From Dyadobacter sp. MSC1_007 (GTDB lineage: Bacteria; Bacteroidota; Bacteroidia; Cytophagales; Spirosomataceae): a DNA stretch of 64,000 bases. Each line of letters begins with the position of its first letter. Position 1 is the first letter of the stretch. Below the pieces are notes generated by a model. That model was not told the origin of the DNA and searched no databases. It was given only the letters and a program-made list of their open reading frames with translations. The position numbers were made by a program, and so were the translations under genes. The DNA lies in the NCBI RefSeq assembly GCF_023667495.1, contig NZ_JAMOZL010000016.1:93709-157708 (forward strand), read 5' to 3'. Positions 8,181 to 18,051 of the stretch are shown here, piece after piece.

Positions 8181-10877
8181 CTATTTTCCGCCTTTTGTAG
8201 CGGCAGATTCGGTATAAATCGGGTTGTTTTTGTTTCCGCCAGCCATTAGGTAAGCCACCAGATCGCGCAGTTCGTTCGGGTTCAAGCTGTTGATCAGACC
8301 TGGAAGCATCATTGAAACCGGTGAGATTTTGCTTGAAACAACTTCTTTCTTGCTCACCTTCCGGATTGTTTTCGGATCGAATGGGTTTTGTGAAACATAA
8401 TAGAAGTTAGCATCCTGGTTAACCTCACGGCCCACAATCGATTGGCCGTCTTTCATTTGGAATGAAATAGATGCGTATTGATCTGAAACCGCTTTGTCAG
8501 GCTCGATGATCGCTTCAAGCATGTCTTTCACCGAGAAACGGGTTCCCAACTGAGTGAGTTCTGGTCCAACATCAGCTCCCTCGCCCTGGATTGTGTGGCA
8601 ACGGCTGCAAAGTACCGCGGAGAAAATTTGCTTGCCGCGTTCGAAATCGCGGTTGGCGAGACTGTCCTGAACCAATGCCACAGCCTGGTCAACTTTCCAT
8701 GAACGGCCCGGACCTTTTGGCGTATACAGTTTTACCAGGTCGTTTCCAGTTCCCGTAAGTAGTTCTGAACCAGATAGTTTATTGTAATGAGCAACCTTGT
8801 CGGCAGGAACATTTTTCAATGCAAGCTGACGTGCCTTATCGATAAATCCGATATAGCTGCGACCGCCCTGATAGCTGAATGCCTTGTGGAACCAGGTAAA
8901 ATATTGGTCCCTCAATGCAGGTGTCCAACCAGTTTTAGCGCCGCTAAGCATGATAGCGTAAAATGTCTGCTGTGCAGGAGGCATTTTTTCAAGAAGACCT
9001 GCGAGATCCAAGCCATATTGCGGATTCCGGAGGATCAAATCCGCCGAAGCTGTTACCATTTCGTTATCCTTGTCATCGAACTTCTCGTTTTTGGCGATCA
9101 ATCCAAGGGTCTTTTCAACCACTTTTGGCGCTTCAACTGTTACCAGAATCTTGGCAAGGAACCTGTTTTGCAACGCATTAGCCGATGGATATTTCGGGTT
9201 CAAATAAGCGATCAATGCGGATTTAGTAGCTGCATCAGGCTGGCCGGTGCGGTACAAAATCACTTCAACAGCACGTAGCAACGCCTGTTTATTCAGATCG
9301 TCCAGTTTAGCATAATCGATCGTCGTCAATTTTTTCAACAGGGGCCCTCCTACTTTGGTTGAATCGCCCTGGCGGCCTAATGCAATGGCTGCATAAATGA
9401 TCGATTGCGGATCTTTTTCAGTATAAACTCTGCTTTCCCACTGAGCAACTGGTTGATGTTCAATAGCCAATCTCGCTGCATAACGAAGGAAACGATCCGG
9501 GCTTTTCAGCAATGGCCAGGCAAGGTCGATCGCTTTTGGATCTTTTTTGACGTGATATTCCTCAATCGCTGTGCGTTGCTTGTGCTCATTCGTGATGACC
9601 GGCGTTACTGTGTTCGAGCCGGGTACAATGTTCTTATAATCACCATAATACACACGATAAAGGTCTGATTCCAGTCGACGTCCTCCTGTCAGGAAGTACA
9701 ATGCGCCGTCCGGGCCGATGGCTCCGTCAGTAAGCGGAAGCGGTGCGCCGGAAAGGAATTCTTCGTGGTCAGCTGTGTAAGTAGAGCCGCTTGGTTTCAG
9801 GTGCAGGCCATGGACGATACCGAACGACCAGTCGAATGCAAGCAATGTGTTTTTGTATTTGGCAGGGAAACGAGCGTCTTTCAGGTAAATCAGATTGGTT
9901 GGTGAACCCTGACCAATATTCATAACAGGCGAAAGAAAGTCGGCGAATGCGGGCGAAGTATTGGCAGAACCGGTTCTCCACCCAAACTCGCCGCCGCTCA
10001 CCGCATGACAAACGCGGGTCGGACGATACCACGGTGTACCGAAATCCCATTCCATATCCGAGTCATAAGCAAAAAGGTCGCCAGCTTCGTTGAATGCAAT
10101 ATCGTATGGATTACGGAAGCCCGCAGTGTACAGTTCCCAGGTCTTTCCTTCGGGATCTGTGTGAGCAATCCAGCCGCCCGGTGCATGACGATCTGTCGCG
10201 TGGCCGCGCGGATCCTTGATGAATGGGAACAGATTATCATTCTTCCAATTGGGCATCAAACGGTACACATCCATTGTGGGCAGGTCGGTGAAGTTACCGG
10301 CAACGACAAAAAGCGATTTTTTGTCGGGTGCCATTACAATGCTGTGCGGACCATGCTCGCCCTCGCCTTTCAACGGTTTGATCAGCGTGATTTTATCATA
10401 TTGATCGTTGTTGTCCGTATCCTGCAACCGGTAAAGACCGCTTCCTTTTGGGAACTTGGCATTAGAGCGGTTGTTGATCATTACATACAAGCTATTGAAT
10501 GCATAAAGTAAGCCGTGCGCATAACCCATCGCCACTTTTGCTGTATCTCCTTCTATTTTAAGGGTTTCCACAGTTGGTTTTTCGGTTGAACCAATCGCAG
10601 GTATGACCAGACGGAACAAGCCGCCATACTGGTCGGAGGTGATCATGCGGCCTTTGTCATCGAATGTCATGGAAACCCATGACCCATTCTTTTCTTCGGA
10701 CGGGCTGTATAAATGTTCGGCTTTGAAACCATCCGGAAGCTTGATCTTATCAACCTTTGAGCCGGGAGGACGGTGTTTAACGGTTCGGTTACTTAGCATC
10801 ACCCCACAGAAAACGCCCACGGCAAGCAGGGCCGCAAGTGTCATCGGAAGTTTTGACCATTGTTTTTTTGTGTACAT
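8181..10877 (-). CDS. Sorbosone dehydrogenase-like beta-propeller with C-terminal cytochrome c (planctomycete-type haem-binding protein)
   Basis: 898 residues. An N-terminal hydrophobic segment (about 10-30) is a signal anchor or signal peptide. Residues about 45-420 form a sugar dehydrogenase-like beta-propeller (IKLPDGFKAEHLY; GPHSIVMAPD; ELYTAGFRNPYDIAFN; DGAIGPDGALYFL). Residues about 440-690 are helical, HEAT-like. Residues about 745-885 are a cytochrome c domain with haem motif CSRCH at 756-760 and a Met-rich distal part. This order is that of the large planctomycete/verrucomicrobial family typically annotated as membrane-bound dehydrogenase with haem-binding domain. Likely role: periplasmic oxidation of a sugar or alcohol, passing electrons to haem. 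It carries its own copy of the shared locus promoter. Confidence 0.85.
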   Translation of the reverse strand: MYTKKQWSKLPMTLAALLAVGVFCGVMLSNRTVKHRPPGSKVDKIKLPDGFKAEHLYSPSEEKNGSWVSMTFDDKGRMITSDQYGGLFRLVIPAIGSTEKPTVETLKIEGDTAKVAMGYAHGLLYAFNSLYVMINNRSNAKFPKGSGLYRLQDTDNNDQYDKITLIKPLKGEGEHGPHSIVMAPDKKSLFVVAGNFTDLPTMDVYRLMPNWKNDNLFPFIKDPRGHATDRHAPGGWIAHTDPEGKTWELYTAGFRNPYDIAFNEAGDLFAYDSDMEWDFGTPWYRPTRVCHAVSGGEFGWRTGSANTSPAFADFLSPVMNIGQGSPTNLIYLKDARFPAKYKNTLLAFDWSFGIVHGLHLKPSGSTYTADHEEFLSGAPLPLTDGAIGPDGALYFLTGGRRLESDLYRVYYGDYKNIVPGSNTVTPVITNEHKQRTAIEEYHVKKDPKAIDLAWPLLKSPDRFLRYAARLAIEHQPVAQWESRVYTEKDPQSIIYAAIALGRQGDSTKVGGPLLKKLTTIDYAKLDDLNKQALLRAVEVILYRTGQPDAATKSALIAYLNPKYPSANALQNRFLAKILVTVEAPKVVEKTLGLIAKNEKFDDKDNEMVTASADLILRNPQYGLDLAGLLEKMPPAQQTFYAIMLSGAKTGWTPALRDQYFTWFHKAFSYQGGRSYIGFIDKARQLALKNVPADKVAHYNKLSGSELLTGTGNDLVKLYTPKGPGRSWKVDQAVALVQDSLANRDFERGKQIFSAVLCSRCHTIQGEGADVGPELTQLGTRFSVKDMLEAIIEPDKAVSDQYASISFQMKDGQSIVGREVNQDANFYYVSQNPFDPKTIRKVSKKEVVSSKISPVSMMLPGLINSLNPNELRDLVAYLMAGGNKNNPIYTESAATKGGK

Positions 10878-11000
10878 TTTACAGCTCAGAGTTTAAGTAA
10901 TTATAATTGATAAAAGGATTGAGTGACATGGTGAATGTTTGAGAAGCGCTTTATGTGTCTTAAATAAAGCAAACTTAAACTTCAAATAATCTGATTATTA

Positions 11001-11046
11001 CAATATTATAGGTAAAGATCGACGAGACTATCCTGTTGTGTAGGGT
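11001..11046 (-). promoter_or_regulatory. Shared locus promoter, copy 4 (cytochrome/dehydrogenase gene)
   Basis: On the minus strand, the 20-bp element (11046-11027) matches the four-copy consensus at 16 of 20 positions and ends GGATAGT. Exactly 18 bp later comes TAATATTG (11008-11001). The leader to the ATG at 10877 would be about 115 nt. It is the most diverged of the four copies, but spacing and -7 box are exact. Confidence 0.7.
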
Positions 11047-11083
11047 ATTGCAGGTATTATGAAAACTTATTCTGCCTGAAAAA

Positions 11084-11119
11084 CAAAAAGTGCAGCGGGA
11101 TGGCCTGCTGCACTTTTTG
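11084..11119 (-). terminator. Terminator of susC1-susD1
   Basis: Perfect 13-bp stem (11084-11096 with 11107-11119; core GTGCAGC/GCTGCAC) with a T5 tract on the minus strand, 16 bp after the susD1 stop. Confidence 0.9.
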
Positions 11120-11135
11120 CTTCATATTCAAACCA

Positions 11136-12647
11136 TCAGAAATGTGGGGTTAAGGCCGATTCTACTGCTGGTAATCCGTAGTAGTCGTCCAGAACTGTAA
11201 ATGCATTTGCTGGCGGGACCGCAGTTTTCGGGAAGTAGTAAGCTTGCGGGTTCGCCTTGATCCTGGCTCCATGAGCACCAATGATCTCTTTCACACGCCC
11301 GGTGCGGGTAAGGTCGAACCAGCGCTTGTTTTCGAATGCGAGCTCGACACGTCTTTCCTTGAAAATAGCTTCACGCATTTCCGCCTGAGAAGCAGCTTTG
11401 GTAGCAGCCAGTCCCGCACGTGTACGTACCTGGTTAAGGTAAACGGCAGCATCGGCAGGCTTGCCTTGTTCGTTGAGCGCTTCAGCCAGGAACAACAGCA
11501 CTTCCGCATAACGGTACACCGGCCAGTTATGCCCGGTATTGTTGTGCAGTGAATGCGGACGCGCATACTTTTTAATGTAAGGGTACGTCTTGTTCTCCGC
11601 AAGGCTTTGACTCAGTGTAACATAACCGATTGAAATATCCTTTCTCTTGTCCCCGGTCTCGTAAGCAGCGATCAGGTCGGGTGTAGGAATGTTGTTACTT
11701 TCCTGAGAGGTCGACTGTGGATTGGAGGTTCCGGTAATGGGCGCAATCTCGGCCGCGGTAATTGGCGACGGAATGAAACGGTAAATCTGGTTTCCATTGT
11801 AACCCGACGATCCTTCCATGTACTGAATCTCAAACACAGACTCCTGATTGTTCTTATTGGTACCTGTGAAAGAAAACGCATTGTTGTAGTCTGGCATGAG
11901 GGCATAACCGTCGTTGGTTACGATATCTTTCAGGAGCGTTTCAGCTGGACCCCATTTTTTCTGCGTAATATAAAGGTTAGCCAGCAAAGTTTTGGCAGCA
12001 CCGGAAGTGGCGCGTCCTGCCTCCTGCTTAGCTTTGTTCAGCAGCATAGTACTTGCATCTTTCGCATCTTTCTCGATTTGAGCGTACAGTTCTTCGGTAG
12101 AAGCCAATGGCAATGCAGCATCATCGCGGCCGGTTACCGGAGTAAGGTGCATGGGCACTTTTCCAAACAGGCGAACCAGGTCAAAATAGGCGAATGCTCT
12201 CAGGAAAAGAGCTTGTCCTTTCAGGTTGTTTTTAGAATCGGCAGCAAAATCAACGCCGTCGATCAATGCGAGGATTTGGTTTGTCCGTGCAATGATCTGA
12301 TAGTTCAGGCGGTATTGAACGAGCACGTTATCATTCGCAGTAACCCCATTGGCAGTCGGAACGGCGAAATCGGCCACGTTTTCGGTAGGGTCCACAGCGC
12401 CGTACAGCACGTTACGTGCATAATAGGTATTGTCCGAATGCATTTCTTCCAGTACCCAGGCGCGTTCGTTAAACATCTGCCGGAACGGAACGTAAGCCGC
12501 ATTGACCGCCTGTTTAAAGTCGGTTTCAGATGTGAAGAATTGGTTGGAGCTCAGTGCGGTTTCCGGCACAACGGTAAGAAAGTCATCCCCGCAGCTTGTC
12601 ATCATGCCTAATGCCAGAATCCAGGCCGCTATATATTTTGTTTTCAT
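11136..12647 (-). CDS. SusD/RagB-family outer-membrane lipoprotein 1
   Basis: 503 residues. The signal peptide MKTKYIAAWILALGMMTSC ends in a lipobox (MTSC, lipidated Cys19) followed by GDD, typical of surface export in Bacteroidetes. SusD-like N-terminal TPR part at about 22-220 and RagB/SusD C-terminal domain at about 270-503, with the usual FKERRVELAFENKRWFDL stretch near 430-450. SusD proteins cap the SusC barrel and bind the ligand outside the cell. It is the second gene of a susC-susD operon, 40 bp after susC1, and ends at a strong terminator. Ligand unknown; no glycan-active enzyme is encoded nearby. Confidence 0.95.
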   Translation of the reverse strand: MKTKYIAAWILALGMMTSCGDDFLTVVPETALSSNQFFTSETDFKQAVNAAYVPFRQMFNERAWVLEEMHSDNTYYARNVLYGAVDPTENVADFAVPTANGVTANDNVLVQYRLNYQIIARTNQILALIDGVDFAADSKNNLKGQALFLRAFAYFDLVRLFGKVPMHLTPVTGRDDAALPLASTEELYAQIEKDAKDASTMLLNKAKQEAGRATSGAAKTLLANLYITQKKWGPAETLLKDIVTNDGYALMPDYNNAFSFTGTNKNNQESVFEIQYMEGSSGYNGNQIYRFIPSPITAAEIAPITGTSNPQSTSQESNNIPTPDLIAAYETGDKRKDISIGYVTLSQSLAENKTYPYIKKYARPHSLHNNTGHNWPVYRYAEVLLFLAEALNEQGKPADAAVYLNQVRTRAGLAATKAASQAEMREAIFKERRVELAFENKRWFDLTRTGRVKEIIGAHGARIKANPQAYYFPKTAVPPANAFTVLDDYYGLPAVESALTPHF

Positions 12648-12687
12648 TTCTATTCAGAATTAAATGAGATAGTTTGACAAATCAGGC

Positions 12688-15600
12688 TTAGAAGTTCAGG
12701 TTAACACCCAAAGTCCAGGTACGTGGTACAGGATAGTTCGAAAGGTCGATCCCCTGGCTCAGGTTACCGCCGTCGCCTTGTCCATCGCCTTGTGCGCTGG
12801 TTTCAGGGTTAGGGCCGCCCCAGTATTTGGTGAAAACATAAACCTGCTGAATGCTGGCGTAAAGGCGGGCTGATTTGAAGAACTTATTCACTGCACCCAG
12901 ATTGTATCCAAGCGTGATGTTTTTAAGGGTAAAATAAGAAGCATCTGCAAGGAAGTGTGAGCTTGCCCAGTCGCGCTCGATACCTGTGTAGTTACCACCA
13001 TTGTTGGTAGCGCCATACATGCCTTTGCCCGGCGTGATCACTGTTTGTGCTTCCTGAACACCTGTTATTGGGTTAGGTCCGTTTTTCACACGGAAACGGT
13101 CTTTGGCACCAGCCACCATGTTAAACACCCCGTCGAGGTTGGCAGTGCTGTACAAGTGACGCACCCACAGCTGGTTTCCGTAAGATCCTGATCCTGTGAT
13201 CGACATATCCCAGTTTTTGTAGCTGAAAGTGTTGGTCAAACCGTAAGTGAATTTTGGGAATGGACTGCCGATAATGGTACGGTCGTCCTTGTCACCACCG
13301 TTGGTAATTACGCCGTCGCCGTTCACGTCTTTCAATTTGATTGTTCCGACTGCCGAGCGGCCCGGAATGATTGGCGATGTAGCCAGTTCTTCCTTGCTCA
13401 TGTAGAAACCTTCTTTTACCAAACCATAAAACTGTCCGAACGGCTGGCCTACCTGCGTAATGTGGAATGAACCATAAACGCGGTCGATACCCGGTGCCAG
13501 TTCCATTACCTTGTTGCGGTTGAACGAAATGTTGGCATTTGTCGTCCATTTCAGCCTGCCGTCCAGGTTACGGCTAGTAAAGCTAAACTCGTGTCCCCAG
13601 AATTTGATCTCCCCGATGTTGTCGTTGTAATTGGTAAAACCTGCTTCCTGGGGGACCTGCACGGCATACAAAAGATTGGTAGTTCGCTTGGTGTAGAAAT
13701 CGTATATGAACTGGATCCGGTCGTTGAACAAGCCGAGGTCAAGGCCCATATCGAATTGTTTGGTAGTTTCCCAACCCAGGTTCGCATTGGATAGTGACGT
13801 TACATTCGCTCCGGTAGCTACATTACTTCCGAAAACCGCATTGGTCGTGTTATTGATAAGCGCATATTGGGTGTAGTTACCAATGTTGTTGTTACCGATC
13901 ACCCCATAACTAGCACGGAGTTTGGCAAATGAAACCTGACGAACAGATTGTAAGAAATTTTCATCAGACACAACCCATCCGGCAGACAGCGAAGGGAAAG
14001 TACCCCAGCGGTTTTCTGAACCGAAACGGGAAGAACCATCAGCACGAACAGCAGCTGTGAACAGGTATTTACCCTTGTAATTGTAAGTCAACCGTGAGAT
14101 GTATGACATCAATGACCAGGCATTTACACCATTGAATGTGTTGGAACCTGAGATACCATTCACATTAAATGCACCGGCACGGTCGATGTTAAGCGCTCCC
14201 TGGATTGTTGGAAGGCGGTCATCTGTATAAGTGTTGGCAGTAACGCGGTCAAATTCCTGGCGGAACTTTTGTTGTGTAAAACCACCCAGCAATTCGAAAT
14301 TATGGTTTCCGTTGAAGCTGTGGTTATAAGTAGCAAGGTTTTCGTTCAGCCATGAGAAGTTCTGGAAATTCTGACGGATCGAAACTGCTGTCGTCGGAAT
14401 AGGCACGTTGATTGCGCTGGTCGCTGTCGACGGGTTGAAGAAGAAGAACTTGTTGCTCTCCATTTCCACATTTAATGTCGATTTTAATGTCAGACCTTTA
14501 ATCGGCGTGTATTGCAGATAAGTATTACCCAGCAACTTGTTGATCTTCGTTTCGTTGGTCAACTCTTCGGCAGCTCTTACCCAGTTAGGATAGTTGAAGA
14601 TGTTTCCGGTGCTTCCAGGGAATGTGTTGAACTTAGTCAACTGCCCGTTGGCATCACGGATCGGCATTACCGGCCAGGTGTGCAATGCGTTGAAAAGAAC
14701 ACCTGTTCCCCTGTCTCCATCCGTTCTTGGCGTGTTATCATACACGAACTGCGGCGCTACATTAAAGCCGATCTTCACTTTGCTGGACACATCATATTCC
14801 GTGTTCATCCGAAGTGAATAGCGCTTGTAATTGTTGTTGATCACTACACCTTTCTGGTTGAAAACACCTGCTACTAATGAAGTACGCATGTTTTCTTTGT
14901 TGGAACTGATGGTCAGGTTATAGCTTTGAATGGGCGCAGTGCGGAGCAATGCATCGTACCAGTCATTGTCCTTACCTGCATATTGGGAAGGATTTTGAAA
15001 CTCGGCTGGTACCACTTTGTTCTCGTCCTCGAACATTTCCTTTTTGAACTGCGCGAATTCTTCGGCTGTCAGCATTTCAATCCGGCCCTTCTGTGGAACC
15101 TTCTGGAATCCATAATAAGCATTGAAACCAACGCTCGTCTGGCCCGCTTTTCCGCGTTTGGTGGTGATAAGCACAACACCGTTCGCTGCACGTGAACCAT
15201 AAAGCGAGGTTGAAGCCGCATCTTTCAGGATCGTGATGTCTTCGATCTCGTCAGGGTTCATCTGGCCGATCGTACCTGTGATCGGGAAACCGTCGATGAC
15301 ATATAACGGATCGCTACCGGCCGTAACGGAAACCTGGCCACGGATACGTACCGACATCCCCTGCCCTGGCTTACCAGTCGTTTGGTTGATCTGTACACCC
15401 GCTAACCGCCCCTGTAATTTCTGGGTGACCTGCGACACGGGAATGTCTTTCAGTTCTTCGCTTTTAACAGTTTGGACGGCACCTGTGATTTCTTTTTTTA
15501 GCTGACTACCATATCCTACAACTACGATTTCAGCCAGCGCTTTGGAGTCTGTGGCCAGTTTAATATTCACGGAGGTTGCGGCCCCTAACGGGACTTCCTG

Positions 15601-15933
15601 GGTAAGGTAGCCAACGGATGAGAAGATCAGCGTACCGCCGCTGTTGGGGACAGTTAGTGAGTAGTTGCCATCGGCGTCACTAACGGTACCGGTTGTGGTA
15701 CTCTTTAATACAATACTCACGCCAGGAAGCCCGGCGCCTGAATCGTCGGTGATCCTCCCTTTGATCGTCCGGTCAGCGACAATGTGTTTGCCTGAGGTAA
15801 GCGGGTTAAACGGAATGTGATTATCGGCTACTGCATTGAATCCACATGCTACTCCGATAAGTGCCTGACCTACCGATAGTTTGAGCATTGAATTCAATCG
15901 TACACAATAGGGAAAGTGTCGAAATTGATTCAT
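12688..15933 (-). CDS. SusC/RagA-family TonB-dependent outer-membrane transporter 1
   Basis: 1081-residue TonB-dependent importer. Signal peptide within the first about 37 residues; an internal Met16 (MLKLSVGQALIGVACG) could be the real start, the ATG at 15933 giving a slightly long positively charged leader. CarboxypepD-regulatory-like domain at about 55-140 (GRITDDSGAGLPGVSIVLK), plug about 150-265 with the SusC signature (DPLYVIDGFPI; LKDAASTSLYGSRAANGVVLITTK), then the 22-strand barrel to the terminal aromatic (LGVNLNF). Works with SusD1 and an ExbB/ExbD/TonB machine encoded elsewhere. Transcribed from a shared-type promoter with a predicted leader of about 310 nt. Confidence 0.96.
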   Translation of the reverse strand: MNQFRHFPYCVRLNSMLKLSVGQALIGVACGFNAVADNHIPFNPLTSGKHIVADRTIKGRITDDSGAGLPGVSIVLKSTTTGTVSDADGNYSLTVPNSGGTLIFSSVGYLTQEVPLGAATSVNIKLATDSKALAEIVVVGYGSQLKKEITGAVQTVKSEELKDIPVSQVTQKLQGRLAGVQINQTTGKPGQGMSVRIRGQVSVTAGSDPLYVIDGFPITGTIGQMNPDEIEDITILKDAASTSLYGSRAANGVVLITTKRGKAGQTSVGFNAYYGFQKVPQKGRIEMLTAEEFAQFKKEMFEDENKVVPAEFQNPSQYAGKDNDWYDALLRTAPIQSYNLTISSNKENMRTSLVAGVFNQKGVVINNNYKRYSLRMNTEYDVSSKVKIGFNVAPQFVYDNTPRTDGDRGTGVLFNALHTWPVMPIRDANGQLTKFNTFPGSTGNIFNYPNWVRAAEELTNETKINKLLGNTYLQYTPIKGLTLKSTLNVEMESNKFFFFNPSTATSAINVPIPTTAVSIRQNFQNFSWLNENLATYNHSFNGNHNFELLGGFTQQKFRQEFDRVTANTYTDDRLPTIQGALNIDRAGAFNVNGISGSNTFNGVNAWSLMSYISRLTYNYKGKYLFTAAVRADGSSRFGSENRWGTFPSLSAGWVVSDENFLQSVRQVSFAKLRASYGVIGNNNIGNYTQYALINNTTNAVFGSNVATGANVTSLSNANLGWETTKQFDMGLDLGLFNDRIQFIYDFYTKRTTNLLYAVQVPQEAGFTNYNDNIGEIKFWGHEFSFTSRNLDGRLKWTTNANISFNRNKVMELAPGIDRVYGSFHITQVGQPFGQFYGLVKEGFYMSKEELATSPIIPGRSAVGTIKLKDVNGDGVITNGGDKDDRTIIGSPFPKFTYGLTNTFSYKNWDMSITGSGSYGNQLWVRHLYSTANLDGVFNMVAGAKDRFRVKNGPNPITGVQEAQTVITPGKGMYGATNNGGNYTGIERDWASSHFLADASYFTLKNITLGYNLGAVNKFFKSARLYASIQQVYVFTKYWGGPNPETSAQGDGQGDGGNLSQGIDLSNYPVPRTWTLGVNLNF

Positions 15934-16249
15934 AAGTTTAAGTTTTAGATTTAGTAATTAGCAGAGGTCCCTGTAAGCAGGGGAACGAGGTTAATCGGTT
16001 AAGCTTCTATCTCATAGTATCCGGTTTAAGTGAACAGATCGTCAGGGTTAGGAATAGCCAGTTACGGCTTGTGTAAAAACTAATAATTATTGCTTTTGTC
16101 TAATTGCGGATCAGACGCAGATATCCGGCAGGATGGTCAGTTGGCCGGAAACGGAAAGTCTAGTGTTGATGAGAATTGCAATACTCATAGAATTAAATGT
16201 TAATCTGACCGTTAAAGGACAAAAATTAATTCTTAAAGTAATATTTATG

Positions 16250-16295
16250 CAATGTTAGAAGGAATGCCAGAACAGACTGTCCTGCTCTGTCTGGT
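16250..16295 (-). promoter_or_regulatory. Shared locus promoter, copy 1 (susC1-susD1)
   Basis: Plus-strand core ACTGTCCTGCTCTGTCTGGT at 16276-16295, read on the minus strand as the activator/-33 element ending GGACAGT. It is followed after exactly 18 bp by TAACATTG (16257-16250). Two GACAG half-sites lie 10 bp apart. The gap between susC1 and the DUF1501 gene (15934-16427, 494 bp) contains this promoter, its long leader (15934-16245) and the DUF1501 terminator; no gene is seen. Confidence 0.75.
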
Positions 16296-16372
16296 TTTAA
16301 CTAATATTTAATAAGCATGACTTTGTTGGATATATTCAATACAATGAAGCGATATGATTTAATATAGCGCAA

Positions 16373-16423
16373 AAAGAAGGCATAGTACGGTGTCGACAGA
16401 ACGATCCATGCTATGCCTTCTTT
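16373..16423 (-). terminator. Terminator of the DUF1549-DUF1501 operon
   Basis: AAAGAAGGCATAG (16373-16385) pairs perfectly with CTATGCCTTCTTT (16411-16423): 13 bp with a 25-nt loop, 5 bp after the DUF1501 stop, ending in T-rich sequence on the minus strand. Confidence 0.8.
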
Positions 16424-16427
16424 ACAG

Positions 16428-17855
16428 CTATGAGAGCAGGTCCATTACCGCCTGCCCCTTACCGTCAGGCGTTGTATAGAATGGGCGTTTCTCGATTTCG
16501 TACTGCGTATCCGGCGGAATGCCGAGCGCATGGTAAATGGTCTGGTGGATACCATCAATCTTGACGGGGTTTTCGATGGTTTTGCAAGGACGTTCGTCGG
16601 CTGTTTTGCCATATACAAAGCCCTTTTTGATACCACCGCCGAACATGAGCATCGAGCAGCCGTCGGTAAAATGGCGGTGCATTCCGTAGAATTTCAAGTC
16701 GGAAAGAATGTCGGGTTGGGCAACTTGCTCTTTCACTTTGGCGTCGGGCCGGCCTTCCACCATCATATCACGACTGAATTCGCTGGCAAGTACAACCATC
16801 GTCCTGTCCAGAAGTCCTTTTTGATCAAGGTCTTTGATAAGCTGCGCGATCGGCCCGTCGATCTGCTTTTTCATTTCTTCCAGGCGGGTATGGCCGTTTT
16901 CATGCGTATCCCAGCCTTTGAATGGCTCGTACTCGGTGGTTACGCTGATGAAGCGGGCTCCTTGCTCGGTAAGCCTGCGGGCAAGCAGACATCCCAGCCC
17001 GAAACGACCGGTATTATAGATGTCGTAACTGGCCTTAGGCTCGGTACTGAGGTCGAATGCTTTGGATTCTGGTGAATTGAGCAATGCATATGCCTGCTCC
17101 ATCGACCGTTTGAGCGACTCGCGCTGGTAGTCGCTGCCGAACTCCCCTACCGGGCTGTTATTAATCAATTCGTTGTAAAGCTGGTTTCTTCTTTCAAATC
17201 TTTTGGCATCCATTCCCACTGGTGGCCGCACGCTTTCCAAGCCCTGGCTCGGGTCAGGAATGAAGAAGGGGCCGAACTCATTGCCGAGGAAACCGGCGGT
17301 ATGAAATGCTTTCAGCTCTTCGGCCTCCCCTACTGTGAAGCGCTGTCCAATGTCGATGAACGCGGGTATTACAGGATTTTTCGGACCCAGTTCTTTCGCT
17401 ATCCATGAGCCCATATGCGGTGCTGCCACGGTTTGTGGCGGTTCGTAGCAGGTGTGCCAATGGTACTGGTGACGCGAATGCAGGATGTGCCCCATGTCCG
17501 CGGCCACGTACGAACGGATCAATGTTCCCTTATCCATTACCTGCCCGATCGATTGCAAACCTTCCGAAAAGTGAATGCCGTCGAGCTTGGTAGGAAGTGA
17601 TTTGAACGTACTCAAAACGCGGTTGCCTTCCATGTCCTTTTCGAACGGCGTATAGCGTTTCGGGTCGAAAGTTTCGGTGTGGGCCATGCCGCCCGCCATC
17701 CATAATAGTATGACTGTATCGGCTGACGAATTGGATCCGGACTTGCCTTTACAGGACGATAGCAGGTTCGATACCGGAGCTCCCGCTGCCAGGGCTGCAA
17801 GTGTTGCCGCGCTCGCGTGCTGCAAAAACTCCCTTCTATTCCATTGGCTTCTCAT
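16428..17855 (-). CDS. DUF1501 protein with Tat signal
   Basis: 475 residues. N-terminus WNRREFLQHASAATLAALAAG is a twin-arginine signal, followed by LSSC, a possible lipobox, so a periplasmic, perhaps lipid-anchored protein. DUF1501 belongs to the alkaline phosphatase/sulfatase-like fold; visible family stretches are LLWMAGGMAHTETFDPK (about 49-65), GWDTHENG (about 315-322) and VVLASEFSR (about 355-363). DUF1501 genes nearly always sit next to DUF1549/DUF1553 genes, mainly in Planctomycetes, Verrucomicrobia and Bacteroidetes, as here (196-bp gap, same strand). The substrate is unknown. A 14-bp palindrome TGTATTGTAATACA (17870-17883) lies 15 bp upstream of the start. Confidence 0.92.
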   Translation of the reverse strand: MRSQWNRREFLQHASAATLAALAAGAPVSNLLSSCKGKSGSNSSADTVILLWMAGGMAHTETFDPKRYTPFEKDMEGNRVLSTFKSLPTKLDGIHFSEGLQSIGQVMDKGTLIRSYVAADMGHILHSRHQYHWHTCYEPPQTVAAPHMGSWIAKELGPKNPVIPAFIDIGQRFTVGEAEELKAFHTAGFLGNEFGPFFIPDPSQGLESVRPPVGMDAKRFERRNQLYNELINNSPVGEFGSDYQRESLKRSMEQAYALLNSPESKAFDLSTEPKASYDIYNTGRFGLGCLLARRLTEQGARFISVTTEYEPFKGWDTHENGHTRLEEMKKQIDGPIAQLIKDLDQKGLLDRTMVVLASEFSRDMMVEGRPDAKVKEQVAQPDILSDLKFYGMHRHFTDGCSMLMFGGGIKKGFVYGKTADERPCKTIENPVKIDGIHQTIYHALGIPPDTQYEIEKRPFYTTPDGKGQAVMDLLS

Positions 17856-18051
17856 CTTGATATATTTAATGTATTGTAATACAAATGATTGTCAAAAATT
17901 ACATTCTAAACTTTAAATACTTTTTATATTTTTAATAAATACAATATTTAGTATTTTTATACTAAAAGTAATGTATGGTTATTATGTATTTAAAGCTTTA
18001 ATCTTTTCTTATTAATTTAAATGTATAGTAAGTATTATTCTTATTAACCAT

